A stretch of DNA of 64,000 bases, from positions 671,531 through 735,530 of the forward strand of contig NZ_LFTY01000001.1 of the NCBI RefSeq assembly GCF_001078595.1, written 5' to 3'. A program made the translations under genes and the position numbers. This DNA is from Candidatus Rhodobacter oscarellae. GTDB taxonomy: Bacteria; Pseudomonadota; Alphaproteobacteria; Rhodobacterales; Rhodobacteraceae. How positions within the stretch are numbered: position 1 is the first letter of the stretch; every line of letters starts with the position of its first letter. Shown here in pieces: positions 40,926 through 48,965 of this stretch. The notes beneath the pieces were generated by a model that did no database searches, had not been told where the DNA came from, and was given only the letters and a program-made list of their open reading frames with translations.

Positions 40926-41477
40926 CTACCCTTTCATCTCGGCGGTCACAGCCGCTGTGATCGCCTTCGCGTCGGCCTTGCCGCCCAGGACGCCGACGAT
41001 CTCGCCGGTGGTGTCCTTGGCAACGGCCTCGATGCTTTCCATGGCGCTCGCCTGGATCGCGGCGATGGCCTTGGCGCTCTCGGCGGCCTTAGCGGCGATC
41101 TCGGCATCGGCCTTCTGCGTGGCCGCGTCGAGATCGGCTTGGATCTCGGCCTTGGCCTCGGCGACGATCTTGGACGCCTCCGCGCGCGCATCGGCCAGCG
41201 CCTTGTTATAGGCGGCCTCAGCCTCTTCGGCCTTCTGCTTCAGCTCTTCGGCGGCAGCAATGTCATTGGTGATCGTCCCTTGGCGCTCGGCCAGTACGGA
41301 TGCGATCCGCGGCAGCGCGACGCGCGACAGGATGAAGTAGATCACCACCAGGGTGATCACCAACCAGAAGACCTGGTTGCCCATCCAATCGCCGCAGAGC
41401 TGCGGCATGCCCACGGCCCCGCCGTGGCTGTCGACACAGGCGCTGACGGCGCCGTGGGTGTCTGTCTCAGTAGCCAT
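40926..41477 (-). CDS. atpG: ATP synthase F0 subunit b'
   Basis: 183 aa second stator subunit. The N-terminus is soluble (about 1-30), then comes a membrane helix ([20 protein letters not shown]) and a long alanine- and glutamate-rich coiled coil. Its separate presence beside subunit b is typical of alphaproteobacteria and cyanobacteria. It ends 4 bases before atpF begins. The symbol for b' varies between genomes (atpG, atpX, atpF2). Confidence 0.94.
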   Translation of the reverse strand: MATETDTHGAVSACVDSHGGAVGMPQLCGDWMGNQVFWLVITLVVIYFILSRVALPRIASVLAERQGTITNDIAAAEELKQKAEEAEAAYNKALADARAEASKIVAEAKAEIQADLDAATQKADAEIAAKAAESAKAIAAIQASAMESIEAVAKDTTGEIVGVLGGKADAKAITAAVTAEMKG

Positions 41478-41551
41478 ATCGTCCTCCGACCCTCAAGTCA
41501 TGCCGGGCGCGCGCAAGTCGCGCGCCCAACCCGTAAGGAGTATTCGGTGGA

Positions 41552-41788
41552 TTAGACGGCGAACATCAGCAGCAGAGCAACGAGGAACGAGAAGATCCCC
41601 AGCGCTTCCGCGAACGCGATACCGATGAACATCGTGGCCGTCTGGCCAGCCGCGGCGGATGGGTTGCGCAGCGCGCCCGCCAGGTAGTTGCCGACAACGT
41701 GGCCCACGCCAACTGCGGCGCCGCCCATGCCCGTGCATGCAAGTCCTGCGCCAGCATAGGCGAGACCGGTAACGATTGCTTCTTCCAT
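41552..41788 (-). CDS. atpE: ATP synthase F0 subunit c
   Basis: 78 aa proteolipid that forms the rotor ring. Two membrane helices surround a short polar loop (ALRNPSAA). The second helix includes the ion-binding carboxylate in [20 protein letters not shown] (Glu near residue 59), of proton type by context. A GTAG palindrome lies 28 bases upstream, between atpB and atpE. A purine-rich AAGGAGAAA precedes the start. Confidence 0.97.
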   Translation of the reverse strand: MEEAIVTGLAYAGAGLACTGMGGAAVGVGHVVGNYLAGALRNPSAAAGQTATMFIGIAFAEALGIFSFLVALLLMFAV

Positions 41789-41816
41789 GACATTTCTCCT
41801 TACGTTGGAAGTTCGT

Positions 41817-41839
41817 GTAGGGTGGGCAATCTGCCCACC
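41817..41839 (+). repeat. GTAG-headed palindrome, copy 2 (inside the atp operon)
   Basis: GTAG, GGTGGGCA, loop ATC, TGCCCACC; identical to the copy at 3244-3266 except in the loop. It sits between atpB (ends 41846) and atpE (starts 41788). In the leftward transcript it forms the same hairpin and could protect the upstream message or set relative expression. Confidence 0.82.
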
Positions 41840-41845
41840 GAAACT

Positions 41846-42595
41846 TTAGTGATGCGGATGCAGCGCGTCCCGCAGGTACACGCAGGTTAGGATCGTGAAC
41901 ACGTAGGCCTGGATGAAGGCCACCAGGACCTCCAGCGCGTAGATGGCCGTGATGGCGCCAATCGACAGCGGCGAGATCAGCGTCACCGCGGCGAATGCCG
42001 CGAACACTTTGATCACCGCGTGGCCGGCCATCATGTTGCCCGCCAGACGAATGGAGTGGCTGACGGGGCGCACGAAGTAAGAGATGATCTCGATCAGCGC
42101 CAGGATCGGCCGCAGCGGCAGCGGCGCGGCGCTGATCCAGAACAGCTTGAGGAACGAGATCCCGTGCAGCACGAAGCCCAGGATCGTCACCGCGAAGAAC
42201 ACGCCAAAGCCCATCACCGCGGTCACCGCGATATGGCTGGTCGTGGTGAACGCCCCGGGGAGCAGGCCCAGGAAGTTCGCGCACACGATGAACATGAAGA
42301 GCGTCATGATGTAGGGGAAGTACTTGACCCCGTCCTTGCCCGCGACGTCCTCGACCATCTTGTAGATGAAGCCATAGGCGAGCTCGGCGATGGATTGGCC
42401 GCGGGTCGGCACCACGGCGCGCCCGCGCGGCAGCACCACCAGGATCAGCACCACGGCCAGCACCGACAGCGCCAGCCAGAACGTCACATTGGTGGGCGTG
42501 TACCAGGCCACCGCGCCGTCCCCAAACAGGGGCTTCACGATGAACTGATCCATGGGATGGAAAACCAGACCGCCTTCTGCTTTTTCGTCAGCCAC
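41846..42595 (-). CDS. atpB: ATP synthase F0 subunit a
   Basis: 249 aa polytopic subunit that forms the proton half-channels. The essential Arg is in [12 protein letters not shown] (about residue 190), with the helix FVRPVSH before it and [16 protein letters not shown] at the end. Together with subunit c it forms the proton path. The start overlaps the atpI stop by 8 bases. Confidence 0.97.
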   Translation of the reverse strand: MADEKAEGGLVFHPMDQFIVKPLFGDGAVAWYTPTNVTFWLALSVLAVVLILVVLPRGRAVVPTRGQSIAELAYGFIYKMVEDVAGKDGVKYFPYIMTLFMFIVCANFLGLLPGAFTTTSHIAVTAVMGFGVFFAVTILGFVLHGISFLKLFWISAAPLPLRPILALIEIISYFVRPVSHSIRLAGNMMAGHAVIKVFAAFAAVTLISPLSIGAITAIYALEVLVAFIQAYVFTILTCVYLRDALHPHH

Positions 42596-42929
42596 GCGTT
42601 TTATCCTCGTCCGTTGCCGGGACCGGCCCGGCGTTCTCTGTCTCTTGGATCTCCTGCGCCGAGCGCAGCATGGTGCGCACCCCGGCGACGAAACCCAGCA
42701 ATGTCATTATGACCAGGAACAGCGGCAGCGTGCCAAGGACCCAATCGAGCCCGTATCCCAAGCCAAAGCCGATCACGATCCCCGCCACCAGCTCGATCAC
42801 CATCCGCCAGGCAAGATGCGCCTGGGAATGGTGCTCTTCGATCTTGGGGCGCGGCGCGCTGGCGGTTTTCATCGCCGTGATCCGTGCCTCAAGGCGCTCT
42901 AGCTGCGCTTTGTCCACCGGATCGGCCAT
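42588..42929 (-). CDS. atpI: AtpI/AtpZ-type ATP synthase assembly protein
   Basis: 113 aa with two membrane helices (about 47-63 and 73-93: [19 protein letters not shown] and [17 protein letters not shown]) and charged ends. The family assists c-ring assembly or Mg uptake and opens the F0 operon here. The upstream 120 bases should carry the operon promoter, which I could not pin down. Confidence 0.9.
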   Translation of the reverse strand: MADPVDKAQLERLEARITAMKTASAPRPKIEEHHSQAHLAWRMVIELVAGIVIGFGLGYGLDWVLGTLPLFLVIMTLLGFVAGVRTMLRSAQEIQETENAGPVPATDEDKTRG

Positions 42930-43076
42930 ACCACATGCCCCTCAATCTTCCGGGCGGACACTAGGAATGCGGGGGCACAGAGTCAAGCCGCGCCACACGC
43001 GCGTAACTAACTGCTTTTAAATAATTTTATTTGGCGCGCCAAGCCGCCGCACCCCGCCCACGGCGCGCGCGCATAT

Positions 43077-43973
43077 TCAACCACCTGGTTGAGCATCGCG
43101 CAGCTCCACCGTCTCCGCCAGCAGCCAGGCGCGGAACGCGCGCACCGGCTTCATCCGCCGCGCGTCCTCGCGGATCAGCAGGTAATACGCCCCCAGCCGC
43201 AGCGGCACATCAAATAGCTGCACCAGCTCACCGCGCGCCACATGCCCGGTTACGATCTCTGAGCTTGTCAGGATCACGCCATGCCCCGCCACGGCGGCCT
43301 CAATCGACAGAGAGGCGCGCATCCTCCGCCCAAGCTGCGGCAGCGCCTCCGGCGGGGCGCCGCCCACCAGGTCGAACCACGCGCCCCAGGTGTTGCCGCC
43401 GCGGTCCTGCAGCATCGGGTGGCGCAGGATATCCAGGGGGCGGTTGATCGTGGCGGCGATCTGCGGCGTCGCGAACGGGTACATGCCGCGATCCGAGATC
43501 AGGTCCGCCGGGCCCTCCGGGGTGTGCGTCTTAAAGAACCGGATCACCAGGTCCGCCTGATAGCGCGCAAGGTCCACCAGCTCCCCGGTGGCCTCTAGCT
43601 GCAGATCCACCTCGGGATGCGCGCGCTTGAAACCGCTCAGCCGCCCGATCAGCCATTTCAACGCGAAAAGCGGCTCGGAGTTCACCACCAGCAGCCCCTC
43701 GGGCCGCCCGGAGATCGCGTCCGTGGCCTCGGCGATCTGGTCAAAGGCCGGGGTGATATGCGCCATGTAACGCCGCCCGGCCTCCGTCAGCGCCACGCCC
43801 TGGGAAACCGCCTGAAACAGCCCAACGCCCAGCCGATCCTCCAGCCCGCGCACATGGCGGCTGATCGAGCTATGGGCAACGCCCAGCTCCTCGGCGGCGC
43901 GTGAAAAGCTCTGGTGGCGCCCGGCGGCCTCGAAGGCGCGCAGGGCGTTCAGCGGGGGCAAGGAGCGGGACAT
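43077..43973 (-). CDS. LysR family regulator (GcvA-like)
   Basis: 298 aa. The N-terminus is of GcvA type: LPPLNALRAFEAAGRHQSFS, then RAAEELGVAHSSISRHVRGL. An effector domain follows. It is divergent from the small DUF1127-like gene at 44076, with a T-N11-A type palindrome between them. In many proteobacteria such GcvA-like regulators control a neighbouring beta-lactamase or transporter; here the only divergent neighbour is the small protein. Confidence 0.92.
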   Translation of the reverse strand: MSRSLPPLNALRAFEAAGRHQSFSRAAEELGVAHSSISRHVRGLEDRLGVGLFQAVSQGVALTEAGRRYMAHITPAFDQIAEATDAISGRPEGLLVVNSEPLFALKWLIGRLSGFKRAHPEVDLQLEATGELVDLARYQADLVIRFFKTHTPEGPADLISDRGMYPFATPQIAATINRPLDILRHPMLQDRGGNTWGAWFDLVGGAPPEALPQLGRRMRASLSIEAAVAGHGVILTSSEIVTGHVARGELVQLFDVPLRLGAYYLLIREDARRMKPVRAFRAWLLAETVELRDAQPGG

Positions 43974-43979
43974 GAAACT

Positions 43980-43998
43980 ATGTGCAGAAAACGCACAT
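43980..43998. promoter_or_regulatory. LysR-type palindrome between divergent genes
   Basis: ATGTGC, 7 bases, GCACAT. This is a dyad with T-N11-A spacing lying directly before the LysR start and about 80 bases before the DUF1127-like gene, as expected for an autoregulatory LysR binding site. Confidence 0.6.
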
Positions 43999-44075
43999 GT
44001 AATGTCAAGGATCTAGGTTTGATCCGCGCAGCTGGTGACCACATATTTGCACCATACCTGATAAAGGAGGCCGAC

Positions 44076-44285
44076 ATGGCTGATATCTCAACCAACGCCC
44101 CCTGGTGGGCGATCCGTCGCTTTGTGCCCAAATTGCGCATACTGCGCCTGCGCCTGCCGCTGCGGTACAGGCCGCGCCCGCCGCTCTCCGATCACTTGGC
44201 GCGGGACATGGGGCTCAAAACCTACGAGATCGAGCGGCTGCGGCTGCAGCTTCCCTCCGAGACGAATGTGCATCCAAGGCTTTGA
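44076..44285 (+). CDS. DUF1127-like small protein
   Basis: 69 aa. A strongly basic middle (PKLRILRLRLPLRYRPRP) is followed by LSDHLARDMGLKTYEIERL, which resembles the DUF1127 consensus in which a Leu-x-Asp helix precedes Asp-Ile-Gly-Leu. Such proteins are often stress- or RNA-metabolism-related in alphaproteobacteria. The start is well supported by AAAGGAGG 5 bases upstream. Confidence 0.78.
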   Translation: MADISTNAPWWAIRRFVPKLRILRLRLPLRYRPRPPLSDHLARDMGLKTYEIERLRLQLPSETNVHPRL

Positions 44286-44288
44286 CGC

Positions 44289-44705
44289 TTAAGGCTGCTC
44301 GGCATCCAACTGCGCCAGGACGGCGCGCAGCGCCGTCGCGACCTCCTCCTGAGCCGCCTTCGGGACGGCTTGGGCGGCGCGGGCGGCAACGCCCTCCGCG
44401 ATGGGCGCAAGCTGCGCGAAGGTCTCATAGCCATGGCGGCTTAGGAACAGCCTTACCGCGCGGCGGTCCTTGCGGTCGGCGCGCCGCTCGGCCAGCCCCT
44501 TGCGCACCAGCCGGTCGATCATGCGGGTGACGGTCGTCGGGTCGCGCCCCAGGCGCTCGGCCAGGGCGCGCAGGGTCATGCCCGGGTTGGCCTGCATCTG
44601 CGCGAGCGTCGTCCATTCCTCGGGGGTGACCTGCTGCCCAAGCGCCTCAAACGCCGCCAAAAGCGCGCGCCGATACGCGAAAGCGACCTTGGTGATGTCC
44701 TCCAG
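44289..44705 (-). CDS. MarR family regulator with an apparent non-ATG start
   Basis: About 138 aa if begun at CTG 44705. The winged helix is plain: EWTTLAQMQANPGMTLRALA, then ERLGRDPTTVTRMIDRLVRK and the wing ADRKDRRAVRLFLS. A TTG at 44660 would remove most of helix 1, and the in-frame upstream sequence (EDITKVAFAYRRAL) looks like genuine MarR helix 1. No ATG or GTG lies between it and the upstream stop. A GGAG lies 10 bases before the CTG. It is divergent from the ArsR-like gene. Confidence 0.78.
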   Translation of the reverse strand: MEDITKVAFAYRRALLAAFEALGQQVTPEEWTTLAQMQANPGMTLRALAERLGRDPTTVTRMIDRLVRKGLAERRADRKDRRAVRLFLSRHGYETFAQLAPIAEGVAARAAQAVPKAAQEEVATALRAVLAQLDAEQP

Positions 44706-44720
44706 GATGGCGATTCTCCA

Positions 44721-44759
44721 ATTAGATGTTATCTACATCTATTGGTATATGCATCTAAT
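44721..44759. promoter_or_regulatory. Nested palindromes between MarR-like and ArsR-like genes
   Basis: AGATGT-TATCT-ACATCT (44724-44740) is a perfect 6-bp dyad. A second pair, ATTAGATG (44721-44728) and CATCTAAT (44752-44759), encloses it. The AT-rich block stands out in GC-rich surroundings and is a good candidate for the MarR operator controlling both divergent genes. Confidence 0.7.
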
Positions 44760-44805
44760 GTCCATCTCTTGACCGCGCCCCGAAAGGACCGCTACCCAGC
44801 GCGGT

Positions 44806-45180
44806 GTGACCCAAACAGATCCCCTTGATCAGGTCTTCGCCGCCCTGGCCGACCCGACCCGCCGCGAGATCCTCCGCATGCTGCTGGAGGATGACATGGC
44901 GGTGACCGATGTGGCGGAGCCTTTCGAGATGTCGCTCGCCGCGATCTCCAAGCACCTGGTGATCCTCACCAAGGCCGGGCTGATCGCTCAGGAGAAGCGC
45001 GGGCGCGTGAAATGGTGCAAGCTAGAGCCCGAGGCGATGAAGGGGGCCAGCGTTTGGATGCAGGGCTTTGGCCAGTTCGAGCCGGTGAACCTGGACGCCT
45101 TCGAGCGTTTCCTTGAGACAGAGCTCGATCCCGGGCACCAATCCGCCCGCACGGAGCCGGAGGCGAGTACGGGCTCATAA
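44806..45180 (+). CDS. ArsR family winged-helix regulator
   Basis: 124 aa. The core ArsR fold reads VFAALADPTRREILRMLLED then MSLAAISKHLVILTKAGLI and the wing QEKRGRVKWCKLEPEAM. No metal-binding Cys pair is visible in helix 3, so it is probably of the non-metal type often placed before SRPBCC (AHSA1) genes; none follows here. GTG 44806 is the likely start, with a weak upstream AAAGGA. It is divergent from the MarR gene. Confidence 0.9.
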   Translation: MTQTDPLDQVFAALADPTRREILRMLLEDDMAVTDVAEPFEMSLAAISKHLVILTKAGLIAQEKRGRVKWCKLEPEAMKGASVWMQGFGQFEPVNLDAFERFLETELDPGHQSARTEPEASTGS

Positions 45181-45214
45181 AGCGTGAGCGCAGCGAACTC
45201 ATTTAGGTAAAGGC

Positions 45215-46102
45215 CTACTCCCGCAGAAGCATTAGAAGGGCGATCACGGTTAGCCCGACCCCCGCGGCGATCCAGAGCGGCGGCAGGCCGTGGCCCAGCG
45301 CAATCTCCCACAGGATCACCCAGCTTGGGGTGAGATAGGAATAGGCCATGACCTTGGCCGAGGGCAGCACGCGCGCGCCGTATTGCAGCAAAAAGAACGA
45401 CGCGGCAGAGGCGAAGACCGCGAGATATGCAAGCGCCACCCAGACCACCTGCGGCAGCGCCCCCCAATCGGTGGCGCGGATGTCCCCCCAGGCCCAGACC
45501 AGCAGCAAAAGAAACCCGCCCAGCATAAACAGGAACGTGTAGGCCAGCGACTGCTCGCCCCGGTTCAGCAGCCGAAGCAGCGGCACGAATGCCGCGTGAA
45601 AGATGCAGCCGATGAAATAGATCGCCTCGCCGCGCCCGACCTCGAAGGCCAGCGCCAGCGCCAACTCGCCGCGAAAGATCACCCACAGCGCGCCCGACGC
45701 CCCCACCGCAAGGGCCAAGGCGATCCAGCCGGTGGTGACCTGCCGCAGCAAGAGCCAGCCGAACCCCGCCGTCATGATCGGCATCAGGGTGAAAACGGCG
45801 GCCGTGCTTACCGGCGGCGCGGTCTTGAGCCCTTCGAACATCAGCACGAAATAAATGGCGAACATGCCGCCCAGGACAAGGTAGCGCCAGGGCGCGGCGA
45901 ATGCCGCGCGCGGCACGCCCGTAAAGACCAGCGCCAGCGCCCCCATGATCAGAGCCGCCAGGCCGAACCGCGCAGTGGTCAGCGCCGCGGGCGAGATCTC
46001 ATTCGCCATCAGCCCGCCCAGGCTGAACGACCCCGCCACCAGCGCCGAGAAGACCAACATCGCCGCATGGCCGCGCATTGGGGCCGATGCCAGTGCCGTC
46101 AT
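45215..46102 (-). CDS. EamA/DMT family transporter
   Basis: 295 aa with ten predicted membrane helices in two EamA repeats (for example PPVSTAAVFTLMPIMTAGFG at the end of repeat 1 and VMAYSYLTPSWVILWEIALG in repeat 2). It is a drug/metabolite exporter of unknown substrate. It overlaps the start region of the LysR gene's end by 4 bases, so the two are coupled. Confidence 0.93.
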   Translation of the reverse strand: MTALASAPMRGHAAMLVFSALVAGSFSLGGLMANEISPAALTTARFGLAALIMGALALVFTGVPRAAFAAPWRYLVLGGMFAIYFVLMFEGLKTAPPVSTAAVFTLMPIMTAGFGWLLLRQVTTGWIALALAVGASGALWVIFRGELALALAFEVGRGEAIYFIGCIFHAAFVPLLRLLNRGEQSLAYTFLFMLGGFLLLLVWAWGDIRATDWGALPQVVWVALAYLAVFASAASFFLLQYGARVLPSAKVMAYSYLTPSWVILWEIALGHGLPPLWIAAGVGLTVIALLMLLRE

Positions 46103-46980
46103 TCCTGGAACCAGTTCTCGGCTTCTTCCTTTAGGAAACTAGTGAAGGCCTGAACCTTCATGGTGCGGTGCAGATCGACATGGGTTACAAGCCAGATCGG
46201 CGAGGACCATTCCTCTAGGCTCTCGGTCACGGCCACCAGGTCGGGGTGCCGCTTGGCATCCCAATGGGTGAAGTAGCCGATCCCGGCCCCGGCGCAGACC
46301 GCCTGCTGCAGAACTTGCTGCTCGGTGCCGCGAAAGGTGATGTTCTCATGCGGAATATTCTCGCGGATCCAGCGATCAAACGGCGCCCGCGCCGTCTCGC
46401 TGTCATGCGAGACAAAGCGGTGCTCGCGCAGGTCGTGCAGCCCCTGCGGCGTGCCGTATTCCTCCAGATAGTCGGGCGAGGCATACATCGTGCCGTGCTG
46501 CTGTTGAAAGAACTGCACCACGTTGTCGGGCTCCTCGGGCTTAGGGCCCGCGCGCACGGCGACATGGGCCTCGCCATATTCCAGGCGGAACACCCGCTCA
46601 TCGGTGAGAAGTCGCACGATAAGCTCGGGGTGCAGGTCCTGGAACTTCGCCAATGAGGGCACCAGCAGCGGCGCCAGGGCGCTGATCGTGGTGACGATCA
46701 GCTCACCGGTCACAGAATCGCCGCGTCCGCGGATGCGCCCGACAAGCTGGGTGAATTGGTCGTCGGTGGTCTGCGCCACGCCTAGCAGATCCCGCCCCGC
46801 CTCCGTCGGGGTGTAGCCCCGCGCGTGCCGCTGAAAGAGCTTCGCCCCAAGGCGGTTCTCGATCGCGTCAATATGGCGGATCACCGTGGCGTGGTGCACG
46901 CCAAGCGCCTCGGCGGCGCCGCTGACCGTGCCCAGGCGCGCGACGTGATAGGCGGTCTTGATCTCGTCCCAGCTGTCCAT
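46099..46980 (-). CDS. LysR family regulator
   Basis: 293 aa. Winged helix at about 5-65 (IKTAYHVARLGTVSGAAEAL, then HHATVIRHIDAIENRLG), and an effector domain with TTISALAPLLVPSLAKFQDLHP. Translationally coupled to the downstream EamA transporter and divergent from the azoreductase gene. Either may be its target; a palindrome AATCGCGATT (47018-47027) lies in the shared promoter region. Confidence 0.92.
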   Translation of the reverse strand: MDSWDEIKTAYHVARLGTVSGAAEALGVHHATVIRHIDAIENRLGAKLFQRHARGYTPTEAGRDLLGVAQTTDDQFTQLVGRIRGRGDSVTGELIVTTISALAPLLVPSLAKFQDLHPELIVRLLTDERVFRLEYGEAHVAVRAGPKPEEPDNVVQFFQQQHGTMYASPDYLEEYGTPQGLHDLREHRFVSHDSETARAPFDRWIRENIPHENITFRGTEQQVLQQAVCAGAGIGYFTHWDAKRHPDLVAVTESLEEWSSPIWLVTHVDLHRTMKVQAFTSFLKEEAENWFQE

Positions 46981-47088
46981 CTTACACCTGTGCGCTTCTC
47001 AACATGTTCTGTTTGATAATCGCGATTGCGTTCGAAAATGCAAGGGCCAACTGTTGCTGCACAAGCCGATATTAAAGGATGCCCTACC

Positions 47089-47685
47089 ATGACCCACGCC
47101 ATTCTCCGCATAGACGCCTCCGCCCGCCGCACCGGCTCGATCAGCCGCGGCCTGCTCGACCGCCTGATCGCCCGCTACGAGGCCGAGGGCGGCGCGCAGG
47201 TCACCACCCGCGACCTCGCCGACGCGCTGCCCCATATCGACGAGACCTGGATCGGCGCGAACTTCACCCCCGCCGCCGACCGCAGCCCCGAGCAGCGCGC
47301 GCGCCTGGCGCTGTCCGATACGCTGGTGGCCGAGCTTCAGGCCGCCGACACGGTGCTGATCGGGCTGCCGATCTACAATTTCGGCGTGCCCGCCAGCCTG
47401 AAGGCCTGGATCGACCTCGTCGCCCGCGCCGGCCTGACCTTCCGCTACACGCCGGACGGACCGCAGGGCCTTCTGGAGGGCAAGCGCGCCGTTGTCGCCA
47501 TCGCCTCGGGCGGGACCGAGGCGTTCTCTTCCATCGACTATGCCACGACGCATCTAAAGCATGTGCTGGGCTTCCTGGGCATCCACGACGTGCAATTCAT
47601 CCGCGCGGATCGGGCGATGAGCGACATGGAGGCCACCGTGCAATCCGCCAACGCGGCCGTGGATGCGCTTAGTTTGGCGGCATAG
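47089..47685 (+). CDS. azoR: FMN-dependent NADH:quinone/azo reductase
   Basis: 198 aa flavodoxin-like fold. The FMN phosphate loop is DASARRTGSISRGL (about 8-21), the isoalloxazine contact region is LIGLPIYNFGVPASLKAWID (about 92-111), and IASGGTEAF follows. It reduces quinones and azo compounds with NADH. ATG 47089 has AAAGGA just upstream; the longer frame from 47026 overlaps the LysR promoter region. Confidence 0.94.
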   Translation: MTHAILRIDASARRTGSISRGLLDRLIARYEAEGGAQVTTRDLADALPHIDETWIGANFTPAADRSPEQRARLALSDTLVAELQAADTVLIGLPIYNFGVPASLKAWIDLVARAGLTFRYTPDGPQGLLEGKRAVVAIASGGTEAFSSIDYATTHLKHVLGFLGIHDVQFIRADRAMSDMEATVQSANAAVDALSLAA

Positions 47686-47775
47686 GCGGTCATTGCGTCA
47701 TATCTTTGGGGCATTCGCACCGGATGCCCCGAGTTTTTGGTTCACAGACCGACGCGATGCCCGCATATTCTGCCC

Positions 47776-48294
47776 ATGCGGATCACACATACATCGCAGC
47801 ACCGGCTTGAAATTCGCTACGTCCGCGCGGCAGAGGCCATCGCGATGGCCATTCTCTTCCTGCTCTTCGCGGGTCTGTTGCTGCGGTTCCATCTCGACAC
47901 CGGGGCGCTTAGGTTCTTTGCGGATGGCACCAGGCTGCAGGGCGGCGAGGCCGGCATCCTTGCTGCGATCTCTCTGGCGCTGGCCGCTTGCATGGTCGAA
48001 TATGGCAGCGTGGTGGTGGACCACGACCACAACCTTGTGCGCTCGGACCGGCACACGCTTATCAGCCGCGTCACCCACACGGTAAAACTGCACCAGCTAG
48101 AGCACGCCAAGGTGGTCCGGGGCGAGCCGTGCTGGATCGAGCTGACGACCGCGCGCGGCGAGAGCTTTCGCCTGCAGCACCTGCCCAGCGGCAACCAAGA
48201 GGTCTACGATGTCGCGGATGCCATGAATGACTGGCTCTCACACCGGGGCCACGGGCAATTGCCGCTGCAAGGGCAGAGCCAAAGCCAAGCCTAA
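47776..48294 (+). CDS. Two-helix membrane protein of unknown function
   Basis: 172 aa. Two membrane helices (about 20-42 and 60-80) are followed by a beta-rich cytoplasmic domain (HNLVRSDRHTLISRVTHTVK, then KVVRGEPCWIELTTARGESF) reminiscent of bacterial PH-like domains. The C-terminal tail is Gln/Ser-rich (LPLQGQSQSQA). I do not recognise a named family. No clear ribosome-binding site. Confidence 0.65.
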   Translation: MRITHTSQHRLEIRYVRAAEAIAMAILFLLFAGLLLRFHLDTGALRFFADGTRLQGGEAGILAAISLALAACMVEYGSVVVDHDHNLVRSDRHTLISRVTHTVKLHQLEHAKVVRGEPCWIELTTARGESFRLQHLPSGNQEVYDVADAMNDWLSHRGHGQLPLQGQSQSQA

Positions 48295-48327
48295 CCGAAA
48301 CGGAGCGTCCCGCAATCAGGGCCGTTG

Positions 48328-48705
48328 TCAGATCGGGTTAGAGACTTCGATCAAATTGCCCTCAGGGTCGCGGAAATACACCGACATGATCGGGCCCGTG
48401 GCGCCCTCTCTCTGACCCGGACCGTCCAGGATTTCGACGCCCTGCGCGCGCAGCCGGTCAGCGACCTCGGCCACGGGGGTCTCTGTCAGCACGCAGAAGT
48501 TGCCCGTGCCCGGCAATGTCGCGACCGCCAGCGCGGGCTTGGTGGCCTCGTCTTGCAGGCTGATCTTGTGCGGGCCGAACCAGATGGACCACTTGCCGGG
48601 GCGTTCCTCGCCCACGCGCATCGCCAGGGCGTCGCGGTAGAACGCGACCATTGCGGGCACGTCGTGGCAGCTTAGGACGATGTGATCAAAACCTGTTATC
48701 TGCAC
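48328..48705 (-). CDS. VOC family protein
   Basis: 125 aa single VOC unit: ITGFDHIVLSCHDVPAMVAF with the first metal His, LQDEATKPAL in the middle, and SVYFRDPEGNLIEV at the end with the second metal Glu. GTG 48705 is chosen because AAGGAGGAG lies 6 bases upstream; an ATG at 48789 would add 28 unlikely residues. The substrate is unknown. Confidence 0.9.
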   Translation of the reverse strand: MQITGFDHIVLSCHDVPAMVAFYRDALAMRVGEERPGKWSIWFGPHKISLQDEATKPALAVATLPGTGNFCVLTETPVAEVADRLRAQGVEILDGPGQREGATGPIMSVYFRDPEGNLIEVSNPI

Positions 48706-48829
48706 GAGGCGCTCCTCCTTTATGGTTGCAGCTCCGCTGCGCCAAAATGCGCCCCTGGCCGGGACCCTGGCCGCCCCTTGAACGCGCATTGACTCGCGCC
48801 CATCTTCCCTTCATAAGACCAGCCAATCA

Positions 48830-48852
48830 ACCGGAAGCTTCGACCTTCCGGT
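48830..48852 (+). other. Hairpin in the ffh leader region
   Basis: ACCGGAAG (48830-48837), 7-nt loop, CTTCCGGT (48845-48852): a perfect 8-bp stem about 115 bases upstream of ffh. It could be a leader structure or a terminator for transcription entering from the left. I looked for a 4.5S SRP RNA here and do not find its conserved elements. Confidence 0.4.
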
Positions 48853-48965
48853 CCCCAACGTCAGGGGATCGCCCTCCACCAGCGTGTTACGCCCGTGGGG
48901 GCGAAAGTCGTTTGGGTCATGCCTATATGTGGCCCGAGGAAGCAATAAAAGGGGGCCCTTGCCCG

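Noticed and set aside
48790..48965. Possible 4.5S SRP RNA upstream of ffh
   Set aside because: The hairpin at 48830-48852 lacks the conserved asymmetric and symmetric internal loops and GGAA tetraloop context of SRP RNA.
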